Source: Thalassospira marina | Lineage (GTDB): Bacteria > Pseudomonadota > Alphaproteobacteria > Rhodospirillales > Thalassospiraceae | Assembly: GCF_002844375.1 (NCBI RefSeq) | Contig: NZ_CP024199.1 | Location: 1,252,001 to 1,316,000 of the forward strand | Direction: 5' to 3' | DNA length: 64,000 nt | In this document: positions 1 to 8,129 of the stretch, in pieces | Position numbering within the stretch: position 1 is the stretch's first letter | How the letters are laid out: every line of letters starts with the position of its first letter | Translations under genes and position numbers: made by a program | Notes under the pieces: model-generated | Told to the model about the DNA's origin: nothing | Seen by the model: the letters and a program-made list of their open reading frames with translations, nothing else | Database searches by the model: none

Positions 1-10
1 CGTATGCCAA

Positions 11-33
11 CCGGAACCGCAAAACGGTTCCGG
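11..33 (+). promoter_or_regulatory. Stem-loop upstream of zwf
   Basis: A perfect 9-bp stem (CCGGAACCG / CGGTTCCGG) with a CAAAA loop sits 65 bases before the zwf start. There is no T-tract after it, so it is either the remains of an upstream terminator, an mRNA 5' stabilising hairpin, or a DNA operator. The sequence to its left is outside the window. Confidence 0.45.
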
Positions 34-97
34 GTCCCACCTTGGCAGCGGGGAGGACAACGAGTGAGAGCAGTTCGCTTGGAAGGCGCAAGTCAAC

Positions 98-1588
98 ATG
101 AAGAAACAAAGGCTTAAACATCGCATAGCCGACATTGTGATTTTCGGTGGGACCGGAGATTTGGCGCTACGCAAATTATTTCCCGCTTTGTATGAAATGG
201 AGCGGACGGGTCGTTTTGATGACGAAACCCGCATTTTTGGCGCCTCGCGCAGCCCGCATAGCGACTATGATTTTCGCGCGAAATTGCAGGAAGCAGGCAA
301 AAAATACATTCCCGCAGGCGAATTTGATCAGAAAATCTGGGATAAATTTGCCAGCCGCGTTGCCTATTTGCAGGTGTCTGCCGGTGACCCGGAAGGATTT
401 AAAAACCTTTATGACCGCCTGAGCGACGCGCCGGACCGTGACCGCGTCTATTACTTTTCCACCAGCCCCAGCCTGTTTGCCGATATGGCCTTCAATCTTG
501 AAAAGGCCGGGCTTGTCACGCCAAATTCGCGCGTTGTTCTGGAAAAGCCGCTGGGCCACGATCTTGAAAGCTGCCGCGAAATTAACGGCCAGATCGGCGA
601 AGTGTTCGAGGAAGACCAGATTTTCCGTATCGACCACTATCTTGGCAAGGAAACGGTGCAGAACCTTTTGATTCTGCGTTTTGCCAATGCGATGTTTGAA
701 CCGCTCTGGAGCAACGCGCATATCGACCATGTCCAGATTACCGTGGGCGAGGAAGTCGGTGTTGAAGGGCGCTGGTCCTATTACGACGATGCCGGTGCCA
801 TGCGCGACATGGTCCAGAATCACATGTTGCAGCTTCTGTGCCTTGTGGCAATGGAACCGCCCTATGTGCTCGATCAGGACGCCGTTCGTGACGAGAAGGT
901 AAAGGTCCTTAAGGCGCTAAAGCCGATCAATGACACCAATATCGACCAGAATACCGTGCGCGGCCAGTATCGCGCCGGGGCTGTTGGCGGTAAGGAAGTG
1001 CCAGGTTACCTTGAAGAAGAAGGTGCCAATGTTGACAGCACGACCGAAACTTTTGTCGCGCTGCGGTGTGAAATCAACAATTGGCGCTGGTCGGGTGTGC
1101 CGTTTTATCTGCGTACCGGCAAACGTCTGCCCAAGCGCCATTCGGAAATTGTGATCCAGTTCCGTGATGTGCCGCACCAGATGTTCCCGCTGGCAAAATC
1201 CATGACCAATTACCAGGCCAACCGTCTGGTGCTGCGCTTGCAGCCCGATGATGGCATCCATCTGGTATTGAATAACAAAAACCCGGGGCCGGGCCTTGTT
1301 CGCCTGCGTCCGACCGCGCTTAATCTTTCCTTTGCCGAGGCATTTGGCGCACGCAGCCCCGATGCCTATGAACGCCTGTTGCTTGATGCCATTGATGGCA
1401 ACAACACCCTGTTTGTCCGTCGTGATGAGCAGGACATTGCCTGGCAGTGGGTTGATGCCATTCAGGAAGCCTGGGAAAACAACCATATCGCGCCCAAAGG
1501 CTATACGTCGGGAACATGGGGGCCGTCGGCCGCCATCGCCCTTATTGAACGTGATGGCCGCACCTGGAATGAAGAAGCGGTCTTCTGA
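98..1588 (+). CDS. zwf: Glucose-6-phosphate 1-dehydrogenase
   Basis: Oxidises glucose-6-phosphate to 6-phosphogluconolactone with NAD(P)+, the first step feeding the Entner-Doudoroff route in the cytoplasm. The 496-residue product has the family length. The N-terminal nucleotide-binding motif FGGTGDLA is at residues 16-23, EKPLGHD at 149-155, and the substrate-binding signature RIDHYLGKE at 177-185. An in-frame TGA at 65 makes ATG 98 the first ATG; a GGAAGG sequence lies 11 bases before it. It is the first gene of a five-gene run with pgl, edd, glk and eda, all on the same strand. Confidence 0.97.
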   Translation: MKKQRLKHRIADIVIFGGTGDLALRKLFPALYEMERTGRFDDETRIFGASRSPHSDYDFRAKLQEAGKKYIPAGEFDQKIWDKFASRVAYLQVSAGDPEGFKNLYDRLSDAPDRDRVYYFSTSPSLFADMAFNLEKAGLVTPNSRVVLEKPLGHDLESCREINGQIGEVFEEDQIFRIDHYLGKETVQNLLILRFANAMFEPLWSNAHIDHVQITVGEEVGVEGRWSYYDDAGAMRDMVQNHMLQLLCLVAMEPPYVLDQDAVRDEKVKVLKALKPINDTNIDQNTVRGQYRAGAVGGKEVPGYLEEEGANVDSTTETFVALRCEINNWRWSGVPFYLRTGKRLPKRHSEIVIQFRDVPHQMFPLAKSMTNYQANRLVLRLQPDDGIHLVLNNKNPGPGLVRLRPTALNLSFAEAFGARSPDAYERLLLDAIDGNNTLFVRRDEQDIAWQWVDAIQEAWENNHIAPKGYTSGTWGPSAAIALIERDGRTWNEEAVF

Positions 1589-1596
1589 TCAGCCAT

Positions 1597-1624
1597 GCCG
1601 GGAAGGGGGCTTTCCCTTTCCGGC
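1597..1624 (+). promoter_or_regulatory. zwf-pgl intercistronic hairpin
   Basis: An 11-bp stem with one G-U pair (1597-1607 with 1614-1624) and a 6-base loop lies just after the zwf stop. There is no T-tract, so it is more likely an mRNA stability or processing element than a full terminator. Confidence 0.5.
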
Positions 1625-1668
1625 ACTTGCTTCATTTGCACCGGTTTCCCATTTCTATGGACGATAAA

Positions 1669-2388
1669 ATGACAGACGAACGCACCTTTAAAAGTGGCGA
1701 CGATATGCTTGCCAGCATGGTTGCCGAGACGGTTGAACGGCTGGAATTTGCCATTGCCGAACGTGGCCGTGCGACCATTGCTGTTGCCGGTGGCCGTTTT
1801 CCCAAACCGTTTTTCCAGGTTTTGTCACAGGCAAAGCTGGACTGGTCCAAAGTCACCATCACCCTTGGCGATGATCGCTGGGTCGGGATTGATGATGATC
1901 AGTCGAATGAAAAACTGGTCAAGGACAACCTTTTGATCAACGAAGCCGCCAGTGCCACTTTCGTGTCGCTGAAAACGGTCGATAAAAACCCGGAAGACGC
2001 CATTGCCACCGTGACGGAACGTTTGAAAAACGACCTGTCCTGGCCGATGGATATTGTCTATCTGGGCATGGGCGATGACGGGCACACGGCATCGCTGTTT
2101 CCGTCCTCAACGCCCGAGGACCTGAAGCGCGGGCTTTATCCCGAAAATGGCGAACTGGTCGCCGCCGCGCGGCCCACCGTATCGCCGGTTCCGCGCATCA
2201 GCATGACTTTGCCGGCTTTGCTGAATGCCCGTTATATCGGCATTCATATTACCGGTTCCGATAAATGGTCGACCTTTGAAGCCGCGAAAAATGGCACCGT
2301 GATTGAAGAGATGCCAGTCCGCGGGATTTTGCACCAGACTGACGTTCCCGTCGATCTGTGGTGGAGCGCCGAGAACCCGAAAGGCTGA
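1669..2388 (+). CDS. pgl: 6-phosphogluconolactonase
   Basis: Hydrolyses 6-phosphogluconolactone to 6-phosphogluconate, between zwf and edd in the pathway and on the chromosome. The product is about 239 residues and belongs to the SugarP isomerase/NagB fold family; the conserved GMGDDGHTASLFP motif lies in the middle-to-C-terminal part. The start is uncertain. ATG 1669 has a GGA 7 bases upstream; ATG 1657 adds four residues. A TTG at 1627 is also in frame but directly abuts the intercistronic hairpin and has no ribosome binding site. Confidence 0.92.
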   Translation: MTDERTFKSGDDMLASMVAETVERLEFAIAERGRATIAVAGGRFPKPFFQVLSQAKLDWSKVTITLGDDRWVGIDDDQSNEKLVKDNLLINEAASATFVSLKTVDKNPEDAIATVTERLKNDLSWPMDIVYLGMGDDGHTASLFPSSTPEDLKRGLYPENGELVAAARPTVSPVPRISMTLPALLNARYIGIHITGSDKWSTFEAAKNGTVIEEMPVRGILHQTDVPVDLWWSAENPKG

Positions 2389-2393
2389 ACCCC

Positions 2394-4220
2394 ATGAAAC
2401 GTGAAATTGAAATCGTTACCCAGCGAATTATCGAACGCTCGAAACCGACGCGCGAAGCCTATCTGGCGCGCATCGACGCCGCAGCAAGCGACCGTCCGCA
2501 CCGCTCCAAACTGTCTTGCGGCAACCTTGCCCATGCATCTGCCGGGTGCCTTGGCGTTGAAAAGGACCGCATCAATCACGAAAATGCCGCCAATCTTGGC
2601 ATCGTGACCGCCTATAACGACATGCTTTCGGCCCATCAGCCGCTGGGCACCTATCCTGACCGTATTAAAAAGGCTGCCTTTGACGCCGGTGCAACCGCAC
2701 AGGTTGCCGGTGGCGTACCCGCCATGTGTGATGGTGTCACCCAGGGACGCCCAGGCATGGAACTGTCGCTGTTTTCACGCGATGTCATTGCCATGTCGAC
2801 GGCGGTTTCGCTGTCACACGATACGTTTGATGCCGCCCTTTACCTTGGCGTATGCGATAAAATCGTACCGGGTCTGGTGATGGGGGCGTTGGCCTATGGG
2901 CATATTCCGGCGGTGTTTGTGCCTGCTGGGCCCATGCCGTCTGGCCTGCCCAACGATGAAAAGGCCCGTGTCCGCCAGCTTTATGCGCAGGGCAAAGTCG
3001 GCCGCAAGGAACTGCTGGAAGCCGAAGTTGCCTCCTATCACAGTCCGGGCACCTGTACTTTTTATGGTACGGCCAATTCCAACCAGATGCTGATGGAAAT
3101 TATGGGCCTGCATTTGCCCGGCTCGGCATTTGTTAATCCGGGTACGGAACTGCGCGATGCCCTGACCGAGGAATCAGCCCGTCGCGCTTTGCAGATCACG
3201 CGCCTTGGCAATGATTACCGCCCGATTGGCAAAATCCTTGATGAAAAGGCATTTGTGAACGGCATTATCGGCCTGCTGGCAACGGGTGGGTCAACCAACC
3301 ACACCCTGCATTTGCCCGCCATGGCCCGTGCAGCCGGGATCGAACTGCGCTGGGAAGATTTTGACGATCTGTCGCGCATTATTCCGCTTCTGTGCCGCGT
3401 TTATCCGAACGGCCAGGCCGATGTGAACCATTTTCACGCCGCAGGCGGCATGGGCTTTGTTATCAGCAATCTGCTGGCGCATGGCCTGCTGCACCACGAA
3501 GTCGAAACCATTGTTTCAGGTGGCATGCCGGCATTTGGCACCGAACCGCACCTTGAAGATGGCAAACTTTCCTGGCGCGAAGCCCCGAAAAACAGCCATG
3601 ACGAGGAAATCCTGCGTCCGGCGGAAAAGGCATTCAGTGCCGATGGTGGCCTGCGTATGCTCAAGGGCAATATCGGCCGTGCCGTGATCAAGGTTTCGGC
3701 GGTGAAAGCGGCCAACCGCGTGATCGAAGCACCGGCAGCAGTCTTCACCTCGCAGGATGACATGATGCAGGCCTTCAAGGATGGCAAACTGCATCGCGAT
3801 GTTGTGTGTGTTGTGCGTTTCCAGGGGCCGCGCGCCAATGGCATGCCCGAACTGCACAAACTGACCCCGCCTTTGGGGGTTCTGCAGGATCTGGGGTACA
3901 AGGTGGCACTGGTTACCGATGGGCGTATGTCTGGTGCATCGGGCAAGGTCCCGGCGGCCATTCACGTTACCCCGGAAGGCATGATGAATGGTATGATCGC
4001 CAAGGTTCAGGATGGCGATATCGTGCGTCTTGATGCCGAAACCGGTGATCTGAAATTGCTGGTTTCCGACGAGGAACTGGCAAAACGCGACTTCGCCATG
4101 TTCACCAACAAGGCCGAATATCAGACCGGTTTTGGCCGCGAACTGTTTGGTGTTTTCCGTGACAATGTTGGTCTGGCTGAACTGGGTGCCAGTGCTGTCC
4201 TGCCCGGAGGAAGCGAATAA
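2394..4220 (+). CDS. edd: Phosphogluconate dehydratase
   Basis: Dehydrates 6-phosphogluconate to 2-keto-3-deoxy-6-phosphogluconate (KDPG), the step that defines the Entner-Doudoroff pathway. The 608-residue product matches the Edd branch of the IlvD/Edd family, which carries an Fe-S cluster. Visible signatures are MCDGVTQGRPGMELS (C112), CDKIVPG (C154) and the C-terminal VTDGRMSGASGKVP. ATG 2394 follows the pgl stop by 5 bases with GAAAGG 9 bases upstream; an upstream in-frame start at 2358 would overlap pgl and is not preferred. Its TAA overlaps the glk ATG by one base. Confidence 0.97.
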   Translation: MKREIEIVTQRIIERSKPTREAYLARIDAAASDRPHRSKLSCGNLAHASAGCLGVEKDRINHENAANLGIVTAYNDMLSAHQPLGTYPDRIKKAAFDAGATAQVAGGVPAMCDGVTQGRPGMELSLFSRDVIAMSTAVSLSHDTFDAALYLGVCDKIVPGLVMGALAYGHIPAVFVPAGPMPSGLPNDEKARVRQLYAQGKVGRKELLEAEVASYHSPGTCTFYGTANSNQMLMEIMGLHLPGSAFVNPGTELRDALTEESARRALQITRLGNDYRPIGKILDEKAFVNGIIGLLATGGSTNHTLHLPAMARAAGIELRWEDFDDLSRIIPLLCRVYPNGQADVNHFHAAGGMGFVISNLLAHGLLHHEVETIVSGGMPAFGTEPHLEDGKLSWREAPKNSHDEEILRPAEKAFSADGGLRMLKGNIGRAVIKVSAVKAANRVIEAPAAVFTSQDDMMQAFKDGKLHRDVVCVVRFQGPRANGMPELHKLTPPLGVLQDLGYKVALVTDGRMSGASGKVPAAIHVTPEGMMNGMIAKVQDGDIVRLDAETGDLKLLVSDEELAKRDFAMFTNKAEYQTGFGRELFGVFRDNVGLAELGASAVLPGGSE

Positions 4221-5158
4221 TGCAGCTGGTCGGGGATATTGGCGGCACAAACGCCCGTTTTGCCTGGCTGGATGAAAATGGTAATCCGCACGCGCCGTTA
4301 ACATTGGCCGTGCGCGATTACCCCGATATCGGAAGCGCCATTCGTGATTTTGTCGCCCGTACCGATGGCCCGGCACCCCGCGAATTTGCGGTGGCGGTGG
4401 CATGCCCGGCCATGGCCGACGAGATCAAATTCACCAATAACCCGTGGGTGTTTTCCAAAACGGCCCTAACGGCGGAATTTGGCCTGGAACGGCTGGTGGT
4501 GGTGAATGACTTTACCGGTCTTGCCATGTCTGTCCCGTTTTTGGGCAGCGATGATCTGATCACGCTGTTTGACGGGCCTGGTCGCCCGGGGCAGCCTTTG
4601 GCCGTGATCGGGGCGGGAACAGGGCTTGGTGTTTCGGGCCTTTTGCCCCATGCCGGGCACTGGATACCGGTGCAGGGCGAAGGTGGGCATGTGTCGCTTC
4701 CGGCGGTGGATGACCTTGATTATGAAATCGTCAAATTCCTGACCATGGAATTGGGTCGCGTTTCGGCGGAACGTATTTTGTCGGGTATGGGCATTGAAAA
4801 CCTTTATCGCGCCCTTGGGGCGATTAACGGTTTTGATGTATCCCCCAAAACCGCTGCCGAAGTTGTCGAAGGCGCACTGGTTGGCAAAGACCCGTTATGT
4901 CTTGCCGTGTTGGACCGTTTTTGCCTGTTCATGGGCAGTGTTGCTGGTGATCTGGTTTTGACGCTGGGTGCCTTTGACGGGGTCTTTATTGGCGGGGGCA
5001 TTGGCCCGCGCATTGCCGATTTCATGAAACAAAGTGGCCTTAAAGACCGCATGATCGCCAAAGGGCGTTTTCGTGATTTGATGAATGATGTGCCGGTACG
5101 CCTGATGACGGCGCAATATCCGGCTCTGCTGGGCTGTGCCAAAATTTTAAGTGCATAA
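4220..5158 (+). CDS. glk: Glucokinase
   Basis: Phosphorylates glucose with ATP to glucose-6-phosphate, supplying the substrate for Zwf. The 312-residue protein is of the bacterial Glk family: phosphate-1 motif DIGGTNAR at 6-13, the catalytic aspartate in NDFTG (D97), the adenosine/phosphate motif GAGTGLG at 131-137 and the sugar-contact EGGH at 154-157. The start overlaps the edd stop by one base (TAATG), with GGAGGA upstream, so it is probably translationally coupled to edd. Confidence 0.95.
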   Translation: MQLVGDIGGTNARFAWLDENGNPHAPLTLAVRDYPDIGSAIRDFVARTDGPAPREFAVAVACPAMADEIKFTNNPWVFSKTALTAEFGLERLVVVNDFTGLAMSVPFLGSDDLITLFDGPGRPGQPLAVIGAGTGLGVSGLLPHAGHWIPVQGEGGHVSLPAVDDLDYEIVKFLTMELGRVSAERILSGMGIENLYRALGAINGFDVSPKTAAEVVEGALVGKDPLCLAVLDRFCLFMGSVAGDLVLTLGAFDGVFIGGGIGPRIADFMKQSGLKDRMIAKGRFRDLMNDVPVRLMTAQYPALLGCAKILSA

Positions 5159-5181
5159 CCGGCAAACAGGAGAAACTAAAA

Positions 5182-5826
5182 ATGGCTTTGTCTTCACGCG
5201 AAATTCTCTCACAGGCCCCGGTTGTTCCGGTGCTGGTCATCGAAGATGCCAATGATGCCGTGCCGCTGGCAAAGGCACTGGTTGCCGGTGGTCTCAAGGT
5301 TCTGGAAATCACCCTGCGTTCGGCAGCAGCCGAAGAAAGCATCCAGCGTATTATTGCCGAAGTCCCCGAGGCAATTACCGGTGCTGGCACCGTGATCAAT
5401 GCCAAGCAGATGGAACGCATGGCTGAAATCAACTGTGCCTTTGCGGTTTCGCCGGGCCACAGTGCGGGTTTGCTGGCTGCTGCCAGGGACACGGGCGTTC
5501 CGCTTCTGCCCGGTGCTGGTACGCCGTCGGAAATCATGAACCTGCTGGATCATGGTTATGACGTTTTGAAATTCTTCCCGGCTGAACAGCAGGGTGGTGT
5601 TTCGATGCTTAAGGCGCTGGGTGGGCCGCTGCCGCAGGTTAAATTCTGCCCGACCGGTGGTGTTTCTCTGTCCAATCTGGCTGATTACATTGCCCTTCCC
5701 AACATCATCACCGTTGGCGGGTCCTGGGTTGCACCCAAGGATGCCGTCAAAGCCGGTGACTGGGCAACGATTACGCGCCTGGCACAGGAAGCAACCGACA
5801 AGGTCGCATCCCTGCGCAAGGCATAA
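5182..5826 (+). CDS. eda: KDPG aldolase
   Basis: Cleaves KDPG to pyruvate and glyceraldehyde-3-phosphate, the last Entner-Doudoroff reaction. The 214-residue class I aldolase shows E42 and R46 in LEITLR, T70 in GAGT and the Schiff-base lysine K130 in VLKFFPAE. A good ribosome binding site (CAGGAGA) precedes ATG 5182. It ends the operon, and a strong terminator follows about 100 bases later. A second activity on 4-hydroxy-2-oxoglutarate is known in the family but cannot be judged here. Confidence 0.96.
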   Translation: MALSSREILSQAPVVPVLVIEDANDAVPLAKALVAGGLKVLEITLRSAAAEESIQRIIAEVPEAITGAGTVINAKQMERMAEINCAFAVSPGHSAGLLAAARDTGVPLLPGAGTPSEIMNLLDHGYDVLKFFPAEQQGGVSMLKALGGPLPQVKFCPTGGVSLSNLADYIALPNIITVGGSWVAPKDAVKAGDWATITRLAQEATDKVASLRKA

Positions 5827-5924
5827 TGCCCGGCCAGAACGGCAAGGCATAAAGGCAGGGCAGGGCAAGGCGTGATGCCGCATTAGCAGCCAGGCTTCTG
5901 CCCGATGCCTTTAAAACCGAAAAG

Positions 5925-5964
5925 AAACGGCCCCTTCCAAATACGGTGAAGGGGCCGTTTGCAT
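5925..5964 (+). terminator. Terminator after eda (probably bidirectional)
   Basis: A perfect 13-bp stem (5925-5937 with 5948-5960) with a 10-base loop, ending in TTT. The left flank is A-rich, so it can also serve the minus-strand gene ending at 6049. Confidence 0.85.
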
Positions 5965-6048
5965 TATGGCATGAAGCCTATGGCGGTGATTTTGCCGGAA
6001 TGGCAGGTCGCCAGTTGCGCGTTTACACGATCGACAGGCCAAAACAGC

Positions 6049-6306
6049 TTAACGATGACGGCCTGTTTTGGGTTGCTCGATCGGGTGAAGGTGCCAGTCA
6101 TGGCCGTCATGAACCCGTTCAAGCCCGACATCGCGTAACTGGTGTTCGCTCAACTGGTCCATCAATTGGCGTTGCTGGCGTGCCTGGCGTATGCGCACCA
6201 GCCGGGTGATGAAAGCCTGTATCAGCTTTTTGCTAAGCGAAGATCCCGGAACGGGCGTGGTATTGATCACGATACGATCAAGATGTGTCATTGGCAGCAT
6301 GGACAT
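6049..6306 (-). CDS. DUF1127 domain small protein (first copy)
   Basis: An 85-residue protein with a C-terminal DUF1127-like region: R-rich helix, QLSEHQLRDVGLER, matching the family pattern L-x-x-L-x-D-x-G-L. DUF1127 proteins are small basic alphaproteobacterial proteins, some linked to phosphate, carbon or RNA regulation; no function can be assigned here. The start at 6306 (MSMLPM) has GGAGGG 4-5 bases upstream and is preferred over in-frame ATGs at 6318 and 6366. Its upstream region carries an inverted repeat also found before the second DUF1127 gene. Confidence 0.75.
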   Translation of the reverse strand: MSMLPMTHLDRIVINTTPVPGSSLSKKLIQAFITRLVRIRQARQQRQLMDQLSEHQLRDVGLERVHDGHDWHLHPIEQPKTGRHR

Positions 6307-6351
6307 AGTGCCCTCCATCTGGTTGCCTTTTTGATATGCTTCATGCTGCCA

Positions 6352-6388
6352 TATGCAAAATAGCACGGGAATTAGCTGTTTTTGCAGG
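6352..6388. promoter_or_regulatory. Operator-like inverted repeat before the first DUF1127 gene
   Basis: TATGCAAAA at 6352-6360 and TTTTGCAGG at 6380-6388 with a 19-bp spacer. The left arm, arm spacing and several spacer bases match the element at 7045-7081. It lies 46 bases upstream of the start at 6306. A further TTTTTGCAC lies at 6400-6408. Confidence 0.6.
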
Positions 6389-6644
6389 TTTGATGTTTAT
6401 TTTTGCACATCCCTTGCCCGAGCAATCGTGTTTCTGCACAGGCCAGGCCAAATGGCGTTGATGTTTCTGTCTGTATTGCTGTTTGGGGCGGGGCGAATTT
6501 GTCGGCGTTAAAACCGTAAAACCCATGAATGGGTGAAGGCAGCGGGTAATTATTTCAACATCAGTTGCGTTATCTGTCTTCGAACGATCGGGGCTTTGTT
6601 GCCTGACGTCCGCAAAAGGGGCAGGCTGATGTTATGAAAGGCGC

Positions 6645-6682
6645 AAGAAAAATCCGCATGACATGGAAAATGTCATGCGGAT
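6645..6682 (-). terminator. Terminator of the second DUF1127 gene
   Basis: A perfect 13-bp stem (6652-6664 with 6670-6682), 5-base loop, followed on the minus strand by a T5 tract. Confidence 0.88.
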
Positions 6683-6725
6683 CAGATGAAATGGTCAGTC
6701 CGATGGGATCGCGGCTTTATGCGCA

Positions 6726-6986
6726 TCAGTCACGCAGGGACTGTTTCAGGAACGGGCTGGTTTCCGCAAGGCGCGGCTGAATGCCAAGCACGTCGCGTTC
6801 AAGGCCGCCGTCGCGCAGCATGCGATCGTTCAGGTCAGCCATCAGAATTTGCCCCTGATACCAGCGCGCCAGTTTCTGAGCCTGACGGTAAAGCAGGGTG
6901 CCAAATTCGCGCAGGCGCGCACTGATGCGAAGCGGTGCGGGGTTGATAAAGTCCGGCTCAAGGGTCGGAGTATTGAAATGTGCCAT
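6726..6986 (-). CDS. DUF1127 domain small protein (second copy)
   Basis: An 86-residue protein starting MAHFNTPTLE. Its C-terminal part (RWYQGQILMADLNDRMLRDG) has the DUF1127-type helix-loop pattern, here with D-G-G-L in place of D-I-G-L. ATG 6986 has GAGG 6 bases upstream. It is divergently arranged with a LysR regulator whose start is 140 bases away, so that regulator is the obvious candidate to control it. Function unknown. A long in-frame extension upstream runs across the LysR gene and is not real. Confidence 0.78.
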   Translation of the reverse strand: MAHFNTPTLEPDFINPAPLRISARLREFGTLLYRQAQKLARWYQGQILMADLNDRMLRDGGLERDVLGIQPRLAETSPFLKQSLRD

Positions 6987-7044
6987 TGTAAGCCTCGTAT
7001 GCGTATGCAAGGAAATCGAATCTCGAATCGGGCGCATACTCGCA

Positions 7045-7081
7045 TATGCAAAATCACCCTGAAATTTGTATGTTTTGCATA
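7045..7081. promoter_or_regulatory. Operator-like inverted repeat between the DUF1127 gene and lysR
   Basis: TATGCAAAA at 7045-7053 and TTTTGCATA at 7073-7081 form a perfect 9-bp inverted repeat with a 19-bp spacer. A second palindrome, GTGCA-AAAA-TGCAC, follows at 7088-7101. Their position between divergent starts fits autoregulation by the LysR protein, though this is inference. Confidence 0.65.
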
Positions 7082-7125
7082 GTTCATGTGCAAAAATGCA
7101 CACCGCAATTTCAGGAGGAAGCGTT

Positions 7126-7995
7126 GTGAACTGGGACGATTTAAGGTTTTTTCTTGTGCTGGCACAGGAAGGGACCTTGTCGGGTGCGGCCCGGCGTTTA
7201 CGCAAGGAGCACACAACAGTCGCCCGCCGGGTTGAAGCCCTTGAACGCGCTGTTGGCACCAAACTTTTTGACCGTATGCCAGCCGGCTGGCAACTGACCC
7301 CCGATGGGCAACAGCTTGTACCCCTTGCCGAACGGGTCGAGGAAGATGCCCTTGCCTTTGAACGCATGGCAAATAGCAGTGAAATTGCCAGTGGTGTGGT
7401 GCGCATTTCCGTGCCGCCGGTGGCAGGGCGCATTTTGTTTGCCCCGCGGCTGGCTGCCTTGCTGGCAGAATATAAGGGGCTGGAATTTGAACTGATCGGG
7501 TCATCCCATGTTGCCAACCTTGCCCGGCGCGAAGCCGATATTGCGGTGCGCATGGTTACCCCCACCGAACCGGGCCTGATTGCACAAAAGCTGGCCGAAC
7601 TGGGTGTTGGCCTTTATGGCGCGCATGATTATGTCGCCAATGTCGATGAAGAATCGTGGGAATTATGCGGTTATGACGATACCGCCTATGGCCTGTCCAA
7701 GGCGGACTGGGTAAGGCGGCTTTTGGGTCGCGATATTTTATGTCGCCTGCGTGCCAATGATACCGCATCGGTACAGGCCTTTATTGCCGCCGGGCTGGGG
7801 GTTGGGGTGTTGCCGCGCTATCTGGGTGATACCGATACCCGCCTGACATTGATCCATGGGGATGACAAAGGCGAGGAACGCGAACCCATCTGGCTGGTGG
7901 TGCATCCCGATATGCGCCGATCCCCACGGGTGCGCCTGGTGATGAATGCCCTGATCGATGCATCGCGCGGTATTGCCGAAGAATTCCAGCTTTGA
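7126..7995 (+). CDS. LysR-family transcriptional regulator
   Basis: A 289-residue LysR-type regulator: winged helix-turn-helix at about residues 1-60 (DLRFFLVLAQEGTLSGAARR) and a periplasmic-binding-protein-like effector domain after about residue 90. GTG 7126 is chosen because AGGAGGA sits 6 bases upstream and the HTH begins immediately; an in-frame extension to 7066 has no ribosome binding site and runs through the operator repeats. Divergent from the second DUF1127 gene. The effector cannot be told from sequence. Confidence 0.93.
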   Translation: MNWDDLRFFLVLAQEGTLSGAARRLRKEHTTVARRVEALERAVGTKLFDRMPAGWQLTPDGQQLVPLAERVEEDALAFERMANSSEIASGVVRISVPPVAGRILFAPRLAALLAEYKGLEFELIGSSHVANLARREADIAVRMVTPTEPGLIAQKLAELGVGLYGAHDYVANVDEESWELCGYDDTAYGLSKADWVRRLLGRDILCRLRANDTASVQAFIAAGLGVGVLPRYLGDTDTRLTLIHGDDKGEEREPIWLVVHPDMRRSPRVRLVMNALIDASRGIAEEFQL

Positions 7996-8055
7996 TGCGA
8001 TATCCGGGCGATACGCCTTTAATTAAAATAACAAAAAATCATATTTTTCAATGAT

Positions 8056-8069
8056 TTGATAGAAGTCAA
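8056..8069 (+). promoter_or_regulatory. FNR/Anr box upstream of ubiT
   Basis: TTGAT-AGAA-GTCAA matches the FNR consensus TTGAT-N4-ATCAA at 9 of 10 positions. Its centre is 8062.5. If it acts at -41.5, transcription starts near 8104, which agrees with a TACGAT -10-like hexamer at 8091-8096. Confidence 0.7.
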
Positions 8070-8090
8070 CGCAGCGGATAAGCGCGGATT

Positions 8091-8096
8091 TACGAT
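8091..8096 (+). promoter_or_regulatory. Putative -10 element of the ubiTUV promoter
   Basis: TACGAT (4 of 6 to TATAAT) at the distance expected for an FNR-activated class II promoter with the box at 8056-8069. Confidence 0.45.
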
Positions 8097-8129
8097 GTGC
8101 CGGTTTCCATTCCAACCGGAGAAAATCCG

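Larger units (their letters stand above)
6307..6725. other. Intergenic gap between the DUF1127 genes
   Basis: Holds the operator-like repeat at 6352-6388 and the minus-strand terminator at 6645-6682. I see no convincing coding region in the remaining roughly 260 bases. Confidence 0.6.

Noticed and set aside
1627..1668. TTG 1627 as start of pgl
   Set aside because: It directly follows the zwf-pgl hairpin (ends 1624), has no ribosome binding site and adds residues unlike the family N-terminus.
7066..7125. Upstream extension of the LysR gene
   Set aside because: It would start in the operator repeat; GTG 7126 has a near-perfect ribosome binding site and puts the helix-turn-helix at the N-terminus.
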